The notes: a model not told the origin generated them from the sequence alone. DNA of 64,000 bases from Haliclystus octoradiatus (GCA_916610825.1 OU744450.1:3932578-3996577); one strand, 5' to 3'; shown: positions 24,001 to 32,950, counted from the first letter of the stretch. Numbers and translations: made by a program.

Positions 24001-27000
24001 AAGATACCTCAAATATATTTTAATGAATGACTGATTCAATCAAAACAGATGAGAAAAAAAATTCATAGGCAAAATTTGTTTTTCAGAATGAAAAAAGTGC
24101 AAAAGCGTCAAAAGGATACCTCAAAAATTTTCATGACTAAGCATACCTTAAAATTTTTCTGGATTTCGGAAAAGGTAACCTTTAATATTTGAACGTCTCC
24201 GTACACCAAAAGTATGGAAATCACCGCCCCCCTGGTTTGTAAGATAGGAAAATTACTCATTAAAGCTTCATTTAATTCAAAATAGTTTGATCTTCAATAT
24301 TATATTGTATTTAGGGGTTATAGAGACTGACACGGGTGTTTTGGTTACGAATAAATGCGCGAGTTGGCTGTATAATGATTGAGAAATTGTATAAGTGTAG
24401 GAACCTTCCTGAACCATCTAGAACATTCTAGAACATAGGAGAACCTACATGACTCCCCGCATTACTCACAATGACCATGCATGATCTAGCAGCTTCTAGC
24501 ATTTATCTAAACACTATAAATACAGTAAATGAAACTATGAAAACTATGAGAACTGAATGTACAGTCTACTATCAACATGTCAACTTGGAATTAATATTAT
24601 TATTCATAAGAAGAAATATACCATACAAATCAATTCAACCTACGTTGTTATTATTATTTCTTCAACATAATTCTACAGTTCTCATCAATTGGTCCGTCGA
24701 ATTATAAGAACAACTCATCAATTGGTCCGTCGAATTATAAGAACAACTCATCAATTGGTCCGTCGAATTACAAAAACAACTAATTATGAATAATCTTCAA
24801 GACTTTACAACATAATTTAAAATCTGAAAGTATTTTATTACAGCATGGAATTGAACACAACATTTTATTCACGACCGCGGCATCAAAACAATATAACTAG
24901 ATTGATTTTCACACTGAGGAACAATGGCATTTTACGTAACTAATCAAAACACGCAGAAAACACATGAAATGGAACTAAACACAAGAAATGGAACTAAACA
25001 CAAGAGTGGAACTATGGAACTACACACGAGAAATGGAAATAAACACAGGAAATGGAACTGAACACAAGGAATTAGATTACCCAAAACTGAAGAGACTGAA
25101 CTAAAAAAGTAAGATTTTAAAATACTGAACATAAACCATTGAACATTCCAACATTTTGGAACTTTTAAATATTGAACACTAAACATTGGACATTCCAACA
25201 TCATAAAACTTTTAAATATTGAAACATTCAACATTCAACTAAGAACATTGAAACACAATGAACACACTAAGAATACTAAACAACTAAGAAACACACAAGA
25301 ACACACAACAGAGTTCAAAATTGAACACACAAGAATAAGCAACAACTCATGAAAATACTGAATCCATCAAACACACAAGAATAAGCAACAACTCAAGAAA
25401 ATACTGAATTAATCAAGCACACAAGAATAAGCAACAACTCAAGAAAATACTGAATTCATCAAACTCACAAGCAAAAAATATGACTATAAAAGAAACATTG
25501 AAGATTACCAAGCTCATAGAAGAAACTGAAATTAAATCAAATACTTGTATGAAAATTTCTTTTTCTGGAAATCCAAAGCAATTAAACAAATTGGTATGCA
25601 CCAAAATTGTAATGAATTTTCTCATTAACTGTTATGCAATTAGTCTATAAGCATATCTAAAACCTTCATTAATAGCTTCTACTATACCATCATTACTTAC
25701 ATTTATATTTACATACATTTATTATTTACAATTTAGCATATATTAAAGCATTAATCTTTCTCATTTTTAGCCTATATCATGCATTTTTATTTCTGGCTCC
25801 GCCATCTGGCGGGGGGAGTTATGTAGGAACCTTCCTGAACCATCTAGAACATTCTAGAACATAGGAGAACCTACATGACTCCCCGCATTACTCACAATGA
25901 CCATGCATGATCTAGCAGCTTCTAGCATTTATCTAAACACTATAAATACAGTAAATGAAACTATGAAAACTATGAGAACTGAATGTACAGTCTACTATCA
26001 ACATGTCAACTTGGAATTAATATTATTATTCATAAGAAGAAATATACCATACAAATCAATTCAACCTACGTTGTTATTATTATTTCTTCAACATAATTCT
26101 ACAGTTCTCATCATAAGCCACCGAGACCGCCGAGTATGATCAATAAAGTTCAAATTCTAGTAATATTAAGGTACTTATGTTGTCTTTGCTGTTTCAATAG
26201 TGCTCAATGCCATAAATGCAGATCCGTTTAATAATTAATAAACGAACAAATCAAAGATATTCACTTTATACTACTATTAGTTTCAAGCCAAGGCGATGAT
26301 CAGGCGATTTAATCTGTTCAAAATTCTAAAAACTTCAAATTTTAAATATATCTGTTTTTATCAGAAATTCAAAAAGTTCGAAAGAATAAAAGTCACAAAC
26401 AGTGGTAAAAGTATTTGTAATCGGTCCAATGACATGTAATTAGACAGTTAAGGCCAAAACCAGGAAATAGTTACAAAATGATTGACAATGATGTCTGAAC
26501 TGAAGTTTTCAGTAAAATGATAGTGTGTGTGGCTAAATTTTGCAATGAATAATTAAAAGTATTATAGAATAAAACAACATTGGAACTATATTTTGAAAAT
26601 GAATGTACATGTTTTTTACTTATTATGAAGCCAAATTCGCTGGCGAAGTTTTCTTAGGTTGTTGTTGTTTATTTGTCAAAAATACTGACCGGATTTTATA
26701 GGAAAGTAAAACTTCCATTTACATTTATCCTTTAAATACATAAAGAAAGCATAAAATTAAAATGTGTTAATTGTGTTAATTATTATATGTAGTAGTTCAT
26801 ATAGATTGTTAATTAACTTTGCGTAAGGCATTTTATCAGATCGCTTTTGATTCTCCTTAATTCCAAAGAATCAATATTAAGATACTTCAAACGAGTTTGA
26901 TATGTTTGAGCGTAAATGTGTTTGATGTGGCATACATGCTTGATAAATGTTCTTTGAACCTTTTCAATGCTAATGATATCTTTAATTAAATATGGTGACC

Positions 27001-30000
27001 ATACAGGAGACACTGATTCTAAAAGTGGTCTCACGTACACACTGTATGCTTTCATTAAAACATCAGCATCTCTACTGGAGAAACATTTTCTTATTAGGAA
27101 TGACCTAGACTTGGCCTTTGCAGTAATCATAGCGCAATGAGCTGAAGGCTTGAGGTCGGTAGTGAATACAACTCCCAGGTCTTTTATTCTATTTACTGTT
27201 CTCAGTTCTTTTTCTTCCGAGTTGTAAATCTGTTGCTGAACGTTGACATTTCCAAAGGAAAATACGCAACATTTGTGAAAAGCTAGACATAACTGCCATG
27301 TTTGCGCCCTTGTAACAACTTTATCTAATGATCTCTGAAGATTTAGATTTGACTCTGATCTTGTAGAAAAGATTTTTGCGTCGTCTGCGAACAATTTGAT
27401 ATGACATTCGTCCTCAAGGCAACTTACAATGTCATTAATAAATATAATAAACAATAGAGGGCCAAGTACGGAGCCCTGGGGTACATCGCTGTCAACATTT
27501 AAAGAATTAGAATAGACATTTTCAATACAAACAGATTGAGTGCGACCAGATAAAAATGATGATATCCATTTGATGAGCTCGAATTGTATACCATATGCGT
27601 TGAGCTTGATAACTAGCTTATTGTGCGAAACGGTATCAAAAGCTTTACTAAAGTCCAAATAGATTGTATCCGTTAATAATTTATTGTTTATTGCTTTAGA
27701 CCAAATGTTAAGAGTAGATAACAGCTGTGTGCACGTCGAGCGACGTTCTAAAAATCCGTGCTGCTCTCTGGAGAGAGGGCCATGTTTCAAAAAATACTGT
27801 TTCATTTGTTTTGAGATAATCGATTCCATCACCTTGCATGTTACACAAGTCAACGAAACCGGGCGACAGTTTTGACATAATGAGGATTTTCCTGTTTTAA
27901 GACTGGTATTACAAATGCTGTTTTCCATATAGATGGCAGTTGACCAGACTGCATAGACGATTCAAATAATATGGATAAAGGTAAAGTAATATCGTTAGCA
28001 ATAGACTTGAGAAAGATAGCTGGATATCCATCAGGAGATGCAGACGCTTTATTTTGTAAGGCAAGTAACTCCTTAAGAATATTCTTTTGAGAGAAATTGA
28101 TATATGACAAAGATGTAGTACTAATATTGACCTGTTGCAAAATTCAGGATTGTTCCCATCATCCTGGGTAAAGACAGTAGCAAAATAATTATTAAAAAGT
28201 TCAACTTTATCACTGATATCAGTTACCTTTTCTCCTATTTCATTTTGTACAGCAGGTATCGAAGGATGATATTGTAGTTTACTATTTACAAATGAATAAA
28301 ATCGGGAAAGAGAAACTTCCTCCAGAAGACTTTTTTTCACGTTGAATATTGAATTCTTTTACTGCCTTCTCATACTCTTTCGATGCATTTTTAATATCGG
28401 TATTTGATACGACAGAATTCCTGTAAGCCAGGCGTTTCCTTAGAGCAAGAGAGCGAATTGTCTTTGGATACTTAAATTTTCTATTCTTAGTCAAAGGAAC
28501 AAAGTTATGAATACAGTAATCAAATATTTCAGAAATTATAATCCAAAAAGATTTAACATCACCATGGCAACTTTTCGATAAATATATCCAGTTTATATCT
28601 TTCAAAATCATTGAAATATTATAATAGTCTGCTTTCCTGAAATTTCGCTTAGCATGATTAACTTTAGAATATGATGATGTAGGGATTTGAACGGAAAATT
28701 CTACAGATTTGTGATCACATGTGTCTGTTAAAGGTTCAACAATTTCATGCTTGGTAATTAAAGCTGGCTCAGACGTTAAAAGAAGGTCCAAAATGTTATT
28801 CAATCGCGTGAGGACTTGTTATTATTTGCTTTAGGTTATTTCTTGTGACAGCGTTAACAAAGACATCATGACAGTTGCCCCCGTAACTAAGAGGAATGCC
28901 ACATTCAATAGACGGGTAATTAAAATCTCCAATGTAAAAACAAGGGAAAACACACTGTGAACAAAAATCAAAAAACGAACCGATGATCTCTGTATCAATA
29001 ATAGAAATAGCTTTTGAAGGTGGATTGTAAGAACATGCCATTCGATATTTTTGATGAGCTGACAATCTTATGTCAATAACCAAACTCTCAAGATTGTCAA
29101 ACTTCGACGGTAATTCTAATATCGCATAACGAATGTTCTCCTTAATAAAAAAAATAGCTCCGCTACGCTCGGACTCATGGTGAATAATATAATAATCAAA
29201 ATGAGCCAATTGAAATCAAATTCAATAGAATATTAAATCAATCAAATCATCATGCAAAGAAAAATCAAATCAAATCAAATTCCAAAAAGTAAATCAATCC
29301 AATCGAATGATATAAAAATCAGATCAAATAAAAAAATCAACTTCAATCAAATAAAATAAATTATAACAATATCCAAATATTATAATAATATAAAGAAAAA
29401 TATTTTCCAAATAATAAATCAAAGAAAAAAGAAAAAAAGAAAAAAAAATAGCTCCCCTACGCTCGGACTCATGGTGAATAATATAATAATCAATTAAACC
29501 AATCAATCAATCGAGTTTCATAGAGTTCTCTTTCGAAAAAGTTTACAAGACATTATCTTCCTTGCCCACAAAAGTATCTCGAACACCAGATGACTACCCA
29601 CCAATATTTTTCAAAGCAATAGCCTCTGAACTTACTATTCCTTTATCTATGTTATTTGAATTGTCATTAAAAACCGGCATCCTACCTGATATCTGGAAAC
29701 AAGCATTAGTTTCGCCAATTTTTAAGAAAGGTGACGTAGCTTCCCGTAGTAATTATCGACCCATATCGTTAACCTGCATCTGTTGCAAAGTTATGGAACG
29801 TATCATTGTAGATGACCTACTAGTTTATTTAAATGAAAACAATATTTTATCTGATCGACAGTATGGCTTTCTCAGAAAGCGTTCTACTTGTAGTCAACTG
29901 CTAAAGACTTTAAATGATTGGTATGATTCAATTAACAAACGCTCACGTGTCGATGTTGTATATATAGACTTTGCTAAAGCATTTGACACTGTTACACATT

Positions 30001-32078
30001 CAAAACTCTTAGCCAAATTAGAATCTTACGGCATCAAATACGAACTTTTTGAATGGATTAAATCCTTTCTTTCTGGTCGTTCGCAAAGCGTCATTGTATC
30101 TGATGAAATCTCAAGTTCTCTCCCAGTTTCCAGTGGTGTCCCACAGGGTTCTGTGTTAGGACCGCTACTTTTTTTACTTTATGTTAATGATATTGAGAGC
30201 TGTTTGGATGGTTTGTGCGAAGTGCGTCTGTTTGCAGACGATGCAAAATTTTTTATCGCTCGAAATGATTCTTCCCCTGTCAATGCACTCACAACATCGT
30301 TAGATAAATTTACAACATGGGCCGAAAGCTGGCAACTGAGAATTGCTTATGATAAATGTAGTACAATATCCTTTGGTACATCCAACGCAAGTGAGCTTGA
30401 TTATTTCCTCGGGAGTAACAAACTGAAGCAAACAGGAAAACTTCGTGACCTTGGCCTCATCATTACTTCAGATCTTAAATTTTCTACTCATTGTTCTTCT
30501 ATCTCCGCTAAAGCTAAAACAAGATCTTACCTTCTACTGAAATGCTTTACCTCACGCAATGCACAATTACTTATTAAAGCCTATACTACCTATGTACGAC
30601 CTCTATTAGAAAAAGACACCCAACTATGGAGTCCTTATTTACAAAAAGACATTGATTTGATTGAATCAACTCAAAGACGTTTTACTAAATATGTGTGTTC
30701 TAGAGCAAGATTAAAAGATAATGGTTATAACAGTCGTTTGGCCCTGTTTGAAATTGAATCTTTAGAAATCCGTAGAATTAAATTTGATTTATGCATGGTG
30801 TACAAAATTATAAATAATCTAATTGACTTTCCTGATAACATTTTTATAAAACGAAACATAAGNNNNNNNNNNNNNNNNNNNNNNNNNNNNNNNNNNNNNN
30901 NNNNNNNNNNNNNNNNNNNNNNNNNNNNNNNNNNNNNNNNNNNNNNNNNNNNNNNNNNNNNNNNNNNNNNNNNNNNNNNNNNNNNNNNNNNNNNNNNNNN
31001 NNNNNNNNNNNNNNNNNNNNNNNNNNNNNNNNNNNNNNNNNNNNNNNNNNNNNNNNNNNNNNNNNNNNNNNNNNNNNNNNNNNNNNNNNNNNNNNNNNNN
31101 NNNNNNNNNNNNNNNNNNNNNNNNNNNNNNNNNNNNNNNNNNNNNNNNNNNNNNNNNNNNNNNNNNNNNNNNNNNNNNNNNNNNNNNNNNNNNNNNNNNN
31201 NNNNNNNNNNNNNNNNNNNNNNNNNNNNNNNNNNNNNNNNNNNNNNNNNNNNNNNNNNNNNNNNNNNNNNNNNNNNNNNNNNNNNNNNNNNNNNNNNNNN
31301 NNNNNNNNNNNNNNNNNNNNNNNNNNNNNNNNNNNNNNNNNNNNNNNNNNNNNNNNNNNNNNATTTCTTTAACAATAAAAATAATATGATAATGAACGTT
31401 TATTATACATAAAGTAATTCTAAAACCCTGGAAATACTGAGTTATCTCAACGATTTATTTATGCGCCATTGTAGGCATCAAAAACACGTATTAGAAATTC
31501 ATAAAGATTTGCCCATGCGAATGATCACTTAAGTTATAAGTCCATTTCATTTACGAAACAATTTGGATTCAGTCAACATAATATATAACTTCATCAGAAA
31601 TTAAAAGTTTTGCCTATCTGTAAAATGTGCTAGACATATATAATTATCATTATCATTCCAAAAAGCTTTGTTTATAAACCAAAACTTCACTCATGCATGA
31701 TTTGATAATAATATTGTAAAATTCATGGCTAAAATACAATGTAGGCCAAATTAAGGATTGTATCACATAAAGATTATTCCTTATTTATTGTAAACGGTTA
31801 TGACCAAAGTTTAAAATCAAAACAGACAAAGGGAGAGAGAGATGAGCTCTGATTAATTATTAATATAGCAATCAAGGATATTAGCATATCAGAATTTGAG
31901 TTTACTAAGACAAAGTTTGATATCGTTTTGCATTTTGGATTGTAAAAATAACTAATTGGATAACATTCAAAATAACTTACCCGTCGGGGAAAAGAATTAA
32001 TTGTGCTTGAACATACGATGTCAAAAATAAAAACAAACAACAGCACTTTACTGTTGTAGATACTATACTCTCCGCCAT
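14566..32078 (-). CDS. EMI-EGF single-pass transmembrane protein (gene B, spliced)
   Basis: Joined exons on the minus strand: 32078-31981 (signal peptide), [EMI exon 1 expected in the N gap], 23916-23837 (EMI end), 22667-22572 (EGF), 21288-21166 and 18988-18869 (calcium-binding EGFs), 17607-17485 (EGF), 16224-16057 (stalk and membrane helix), 15008-14566 (tail). All joins are in phase with GT-AG borders. With the gap exon supplied from copy A the protein is about 460 residues: signal peptide 1-25, EMI about 33-104, EGFs 105-257, Thr-rich stalk, helix about 298-320, then six Arg, NPVY at 339-342, KNIYVKHP, PLPPPRPRP and NLYETI. The N-terminal order resembles EGFL7/EGFL8. The membrane anchor and NPxY tail recall MEGF10/Draper/CED-1 engulfment receptors. 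A surface receptor or adhesion role is inferred. Introns are packed with transposable elements. Confidence 0.85.
15009..16056. other. intron, nothing else seen
   Basis: About 1.05 kb of AT-rich intron with GT-AG borders. No mobile-element ends were recognised. Confidence 0.5.
16057..16224 (-). CDS. EMI-EGF gene exon: Thr-rich stalk and membrane helix
   Basis: Between TTTTATAG and T|GTAAGT. Codes ITTTRPPLRTTPNTTTE, an O-glycosylation-like stalk, then the acidic NNDDE and the helix start YYIGIPIIVLGSILIFSLC. Phase 1 at both ends. Confidence 0.85.
16225..17484. other. intron with a tRNA-like relic
   Basis: AT-rich intron. The only recognisable item is the tRNA-like sequence at 16757-16829. Confidence 0.5.
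16757..16829 (+). repeat. tRNA-like sequence (relic or SINE head)
   Basis: The A-box-like TAGCTCAGAAGTTAGAGCAC and the B-box-like GGTTCGACTCC stand at tRNA spacing. The two acceptor strands do not pair over seven bases, so a functional tRNA is not supported. Confidence 0.45.
17485..17607 (-). CDS. EMI-EGF gene exon: fourth EGF
   Basis: Acceptor TATTTTAG and donor ATAG|GTAATA. The exon codes one EGF-like module with six cysteines (QNICLAQNPCQQDC...YTCSCLDGY...DSCI). It lacks the DxDE calcium signature. Phase 1 at both ends. Confidence 0.85.
17608..18376. other. intron, nothing else seen
   Basis: AT-rich intron sequence up to the MITE at 18377. Confidence 0.45.
18377..18714. mobile_element. 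CCGGGG-type MITE, 338 bp
   Basis: Begins CTGGGGGATAACTCC and ends GGACTTACCTCCTCCGGG. It is flanked by a perfect 8-bp duplication, ACCGAGAC (18369-18376 and 18715-18722). Internally it is close to the element at 13638. Confidence 0.9.
18869..18988 (-). CDS. EMI-EGF gene exon: calcium-binding EGF 2
   Basis: Acceptor TTCTTATAG, donor TCAT|GTAGGT. Codes (D)FDECLSNHQCEQSC with CNNFHGSFFC, which fits the calcium-binding and Asn/Asp-hydroxylation pattern C-x-[DN]-x4-[FY]-x-C. Phase 1 at both ends. Confidence 0.85.
19173..19414. mobile_element. CCGGGG-type MITE, degraded
   Basis: Left end CCGGGGGGAGGGTTACTT; right part carries GGCACGTCCCCGTATAGCC and AAGTCCCCCCGAG, as in the other family members. 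No clear 8-bp duplication remains. Confidence 0.6.
19415..19862. other. intron, nothing else seen
   Basis: No exon, repeat end or promoter-like signal was recognised. Confidence 0.4.
19863..20643 (+). pseudogene. C-terminal domain of an RT-linked mobile-element protein, 5'-truncated
   Basis: An open plus-strand frame reads GASIWLSSLPLKSENF, then LRYGWQLQRLP, CICHAKFNVDQALSCKVGG, RHNELVNVTADLL, DICARGFWQRLQRAFMDVR, FTPLIFTTNGGM and ICFSLLRTTI. A TGA at 20569-20571 interrupts it and the frame closes at TAA 20641. From memory the same blocks end uncharacterised reverse-transcriptase proteins repeated in cnidarian and other invertebrate genomes. The D-I...G-F-W...D-V-R spacing and the C-x-C...H/C cluster hint at a nuclease-like fold, but that is inference. 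It lies antisense in an intron of the EMI-EGF gene. Confidence 0.55.
20644..21165. other. intron, nothing else seen
   Basis: AT-rich intron without recognisable features. Confidence 0.4.
21166..21288 (-). CDS. EMI-EGF gene exon: calcium-binding EGF 1
   Basis: Acceptor TATTTTACAG, donor TTCAG|GTGATG. Codes (D)VDECDVENGGCQKTC with CKNLNGTYEC, the classic calcium-binding EGF signature. Phase 1 at both ends. Confidence 0.88.
21305..21412. mobile_element. Tigger-like MITE remnant
   Basis: AAACCTGTATAAAGCAGCCATCC and later CAGGTGGTCTATACATACAGG match blocks of the intact element at 23598-23779. No intact ends remain. Confidence 0.5.
21483..22170. mobile_element. hAT MITE, 688 bp, copy 1
   Basis: Ends are perfect inverted repeats starting CAGAGCCATCTATTTACAAG. 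An 8-bp duplication ATCACAGG lies on both sides (21475-21482, 22171-22178). It is the same family as 40599-41284 in the opposite orientation. A 65-codon reading frame is shared by both copies, but no transposase is encoded. Confidence 0.93.
22177..22551 (+). repeat. tRNA-derived SINE, copy 1
   Basis: The head GGAGGATTAGCTCAGATGGC has an A box, and the B-box-like GGTTCAAATACC lies about 50 bases on. A body shared with copies at 34981 and 45142 follows, ending near GCAACACCGTCTACATTAC. The hAT MITE to its left duplicated the first bases of this SINE, so the MITE came second. Confidence 0.85.
22572..22667 (-). CDS. EMI-EGF gene exon: first EGF
   Basis: Acceptor TTTCCTTTAG, donor CAAG|GTAATA. 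Codes ICEGGCGTGVCVSTNVCNC and GYRGNNC, a compact EGF with the C-x3-C-x4-C-x5-C-x-C-x9-C spacing seen directly after EMI domains. Phase 1 at both ends. Confidence 0.85.
22820..22912 (-). repeat. tRNA-derived SINE fragment
   Basis: On the minus strand, TTGGTGTAGTGGCTAGGGCG resembles a tRNA A box and is followed by GGCGTCAGGAAGGGCATCCG, a block common in invertebrate and fish tRNA SINEs as I recall. Truncated. Confidence 0.5.
22947..23273. mobile_element. CCGGGG-type MITE, 327 bp
   Basis: Starts TCCGGGGGTAACTTCC and ends GGAAGTTACCCCCCTCCGA. Flanks TATTTTCA and TATTTTTA form an 8-bp duplication with one change. Confidence 0.85.
23340..23530 (+). repeat. SINE body fragment, old copy
   Basis: Blocks such as GGAATTGCATTGT and ATGAAATTTGTTGAAATT align with the SINE body at 22320-22460 with many changes. 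Confidence 0.45.
23598..23779. mobile_element. Tigger/pogo-like MITE, 182 bp
   Basis: Starts CAGTGAAACCTGTATATAAC and ends GTTATAACAGGTTCAACTG, inverted to each other, with TA on each side. CAGT ends plus a TA duplication are typical of pogo/Tigger. Confidence 0.8.
23837..23916 (-). CDS. EMI-EGF gene exon: EMI domain 3' half
   Basis: Acceptor GTTTTTAG, donor GAGC|GTATGT. Codes TVYVSRPRIEHFCCPGYNQV then GRECPE; the CCPGY block is the hallmark end of EMI domains. It enters in phase 2, which fits the EMI exon found only in copy A, and leaves in phase 1. Confidence 0.85.
23975..24236. mobile_element. CCGGGG-type MITE, inverted and partly degraded
   Basis: Reverse-oriented relative of 22947-23273 (AAAGATACCTCAAATATATT..., GAACGTCTCCGTACACCAAAAG, CACCGCCCCCCTGG). 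The outer ends are eroded. Confidence 0.6.
24401..24443 (+). promoter_or_regulatory. heat-shock-element array in the LTR
   Basis: Five-base units in register: GAA at 24401, TTC 24406, GAA 24411, mismatch 24416, GAA 24421, TTC 24426, GAA 24431, mismatch 24436, GAA 24441. That is two perfect three-unit HSF sites (GAAnnTTCnnGAA) plus one more phased unit, about 75 bp upstream of the TATA box. The 3' LTR has the same array at 25827-25869. HSF trimers are known to bind this pattern; activity here is inferred. Confidence 0.75.
24515..24522 (+). promoter_or_regulatory. LTR TATA box
   Basis: TATAAATA within CACTATAAATACAG, placed downstream of the heat-shock-like array as expected for a U3 promoter. 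Confidence 0.6.
24681..24779 (+). repeat. 33-bp tandem repeat across the LTR/primer-site junction
   Basis: The unit CTCATCAATTGGTCCGTCGA plus ATTATAAGAACAA occurs about three times (24681, 24714, 24747). Each unit starts with the last seven bases of the LTR, followed by the putative primer-binding site TTGGTCCGTCGAATTA. Confidence 0.85.
25822..26113 (+). repeat. 3' LTR of the non-coding element
   Basis: Identical by eye to 24396-24687, including the heat-shock-like array and TATA box. Confidence 0.9.
26114..26812. other. intron, nothing else seen
   Basis: AT-rich. A block near 26639-26730 (GTTGTTGTT...TTTGTCAAAAAT...AAACTTCCA) weakly resembles 33620-33730, so it may be an old dispersed repeat. 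Confidence 0.35.
26813..29209 (-). pseudogene. CR1-like LINE ORF2, frameshifted
   Basis: Minus strand, with several frameshifts (near 28800, 28300, 28130 and 27920). Order: endonuclease part (HHESERSGAIFF, YIGDFNYP, CDHKSVEF), linker (KVELFNNYFATVF), then reverse transcriptase (YLDFSKAFDTVSHNKL, SDVPQGSVLGPLLF, the FADDAK catalytic box) and a C-terminal region (VRPLLESVSPVWSPYL, LRRIKSDLIK). Non-LTR retrotransposon that copied itself by target-primed reverse transcription. The frameshifts make it inactive. It lies in the same direction as the EMI-EGF gene, in an intron. Confidence 0.9.
29147..29493. repeat. AT-rich repeat copy 2 with 53-bp flanking duplications
   Basis: 29147-29199 and 29441-29493 are the same 53 bases of LINE endonuclease sequence with one mismatch (for example CTCGGACTCATGGTGAATAA). 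The 241 bp between them match 42-250. Confidence 0.75.
29562..30862 (+). pseudogene. CR1-like LINE reverse transcriptase, cut by the N gap
   Basis: One open frame of about 430 codons with SNYRPISLTCICCKVMERII, VYIDFAKAFDTVTHSKLL, SGVPQGSVLGPLLFLLYVND, the FADDAKFF active site, and a C-terminal LEIRRIKFDL motif. The endonuclease is missing upstream and the 3' end is lost in the N run. It is head-to-head with the minus-strand LINE and a different subfamily from it. The frame itself is intact as far as it can be read. Confidence 0.88.
30863..31362. other. assembly gap (500 N)
   Basis: Exactly 500 N, so probably a placeholder of unknown true length. By comparison with copy A, the missing EMI exon 1 should lie 105-235 bp left of 31363, inside this gap. 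Confidence 0.95.
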
Positions 32079-32139
32079 TTTCTTGTATCTTGTGTACGTT
32101 CAAATGCCTTCGTTTACGACCAACAAGAAAGAAAACAGC
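31363..32139. repeat. duplicated segment, copy B
   Basis: Counterpart of 1474-2236; see that entry. It starts exactly at the gap edge. Confidence 0.9.
31981..32078 (-). CDS. signal-peptide exon of EMI-EGF gene, copy B
   Basis: 98 bp from ATG (32078) to a GTAAGT donor, same frame and phase as copy A. It codes MAESIVSTTVKCCCLFLFL and ends FPDG. Four base differences from copy A; three change a residue (V to I, A to V, T to A). The open frame and conserved splice site argue for a working exon. Confidence 0.8.
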
Positions 32140-32775
32140 GTTTCAACGGGATGACTTGACATCGACTCACATTATATAATTGAAGGGACGTACGATTTGA
32201 TTGTTTCCTTTTTGTTTCTATGTCAATGCTTCGAGGGTTTTGAATAATTAGCCATGTAAACTATAATGGTATGACATCACAATAGATAAATACAACTTCT
32301 CTTGAACAAGATAAATAAAGCAGATGCGTGTTCCCTTTTTGCTTGAATGTGTGGGAAATTTTGATGACGATACCCGAAAGTTGGGTAAACATATTGAAGT
32401 AAGTAAATCTAAATGTCCAGAATATGTATCGTTACAAATTATATTTTGATTCTCAATTGATTCATTTGGGATATGTCTGACATTTAATATGCATTTGCTG
32501 ATAAGAAATGGTTAATGGACCGTGAATAGTTTAGTAAAACGAGCAATTAATGAGTCAGTATTAATGAGTTTAACATTCAAAAGAACTTTCGATTGTCCGT
32601 AACGATTTTAAACCCACGCATGTTAACAGAATTATTGTTTGGTTGTCTATATAGACTAGCATTGACAAAAGCATTAAACAGGAAATTAATACCAACATTT
32701 AAATGAATGGTACCGCTGGTTTTAAAACTATTAAAATGCCGGTTTTATATACAGTAGTGCGTTTGCAGCAAAATA
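32140..32775. other. 5' flank of the EMI-EGF gene, nothing else seen
   Basis: Would hold the promoter. No TATA box or CpG-rich block stands out. Confidence 0.35.
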
Positions 32776-32950
32776 CAGTCTAACCCGCTTATGTGCAATT
32801 CGGATAAGTAAAATTCCCGCTAATCTGCAGCCTGACTTTGAAATCCGTTAAACAATTTTTTGGTTAAGTCCTTTGTAAACAATTTCGGATAAATGCAATG
32901 AAAATCGTTAGCAATTTTGACTTGCACGACTTAAGCGGGTGTAATACACG
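32776..32950. mobile_element. short inverted-repeat element
   Basis: CAGTCTAACCCGCTTATGTG at the left is answered by GCACGACTTAAGCGGGTG at the right, with TA before the left end. Non-coding; possibly a Tigger-type MITE with an eroded right end. Confidence 0.5.

Larger units (their letters stand above)
24396..24687 (+). repeat. 5' LTR of the non-coding element
   Basis: 292 bp. It contains an array of alternating GAA/TTC pentamers at 24401-24443 and a TATAAATA box at 24515-24522. The short frame starting at 24471 is present in both LTRs only because the LTRs are identical. Confidence 0.9.
24396..26113 (+). mobile_element. non-coding LTR retrotransposon (TRIM/LARD type)
   Basis: Two 292-bp repeats (24396-24687 and 25822-26113), identical by eye, begin TGTAGG and end CATCA. 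A 4-bp TAAG duplication flanks the element (24392-24395, 26114-26117). A purine tract (GGCGGGGGGAG, 25808-25818) sits just before the second LTR. The 1.13-kb interior codes for nothing recognisable and has short tandem repeats. It needs enzymes from another element. The identical LTRs mean a very recent insertion, in the intron between the two EMI exons. Confidence 0.9.

Noticed and set aside
24471-24707. 78-80-codon frames present in both 292-bp repeats
   Set aside because: They are duplicated only because the LTRs are identical; they cover the promoter region and have no recognisable domain.
30725-31412. Reading frames through the N run
   Set aside because: They are open only because N carries no stop; nothing can be said about the hidden bases.
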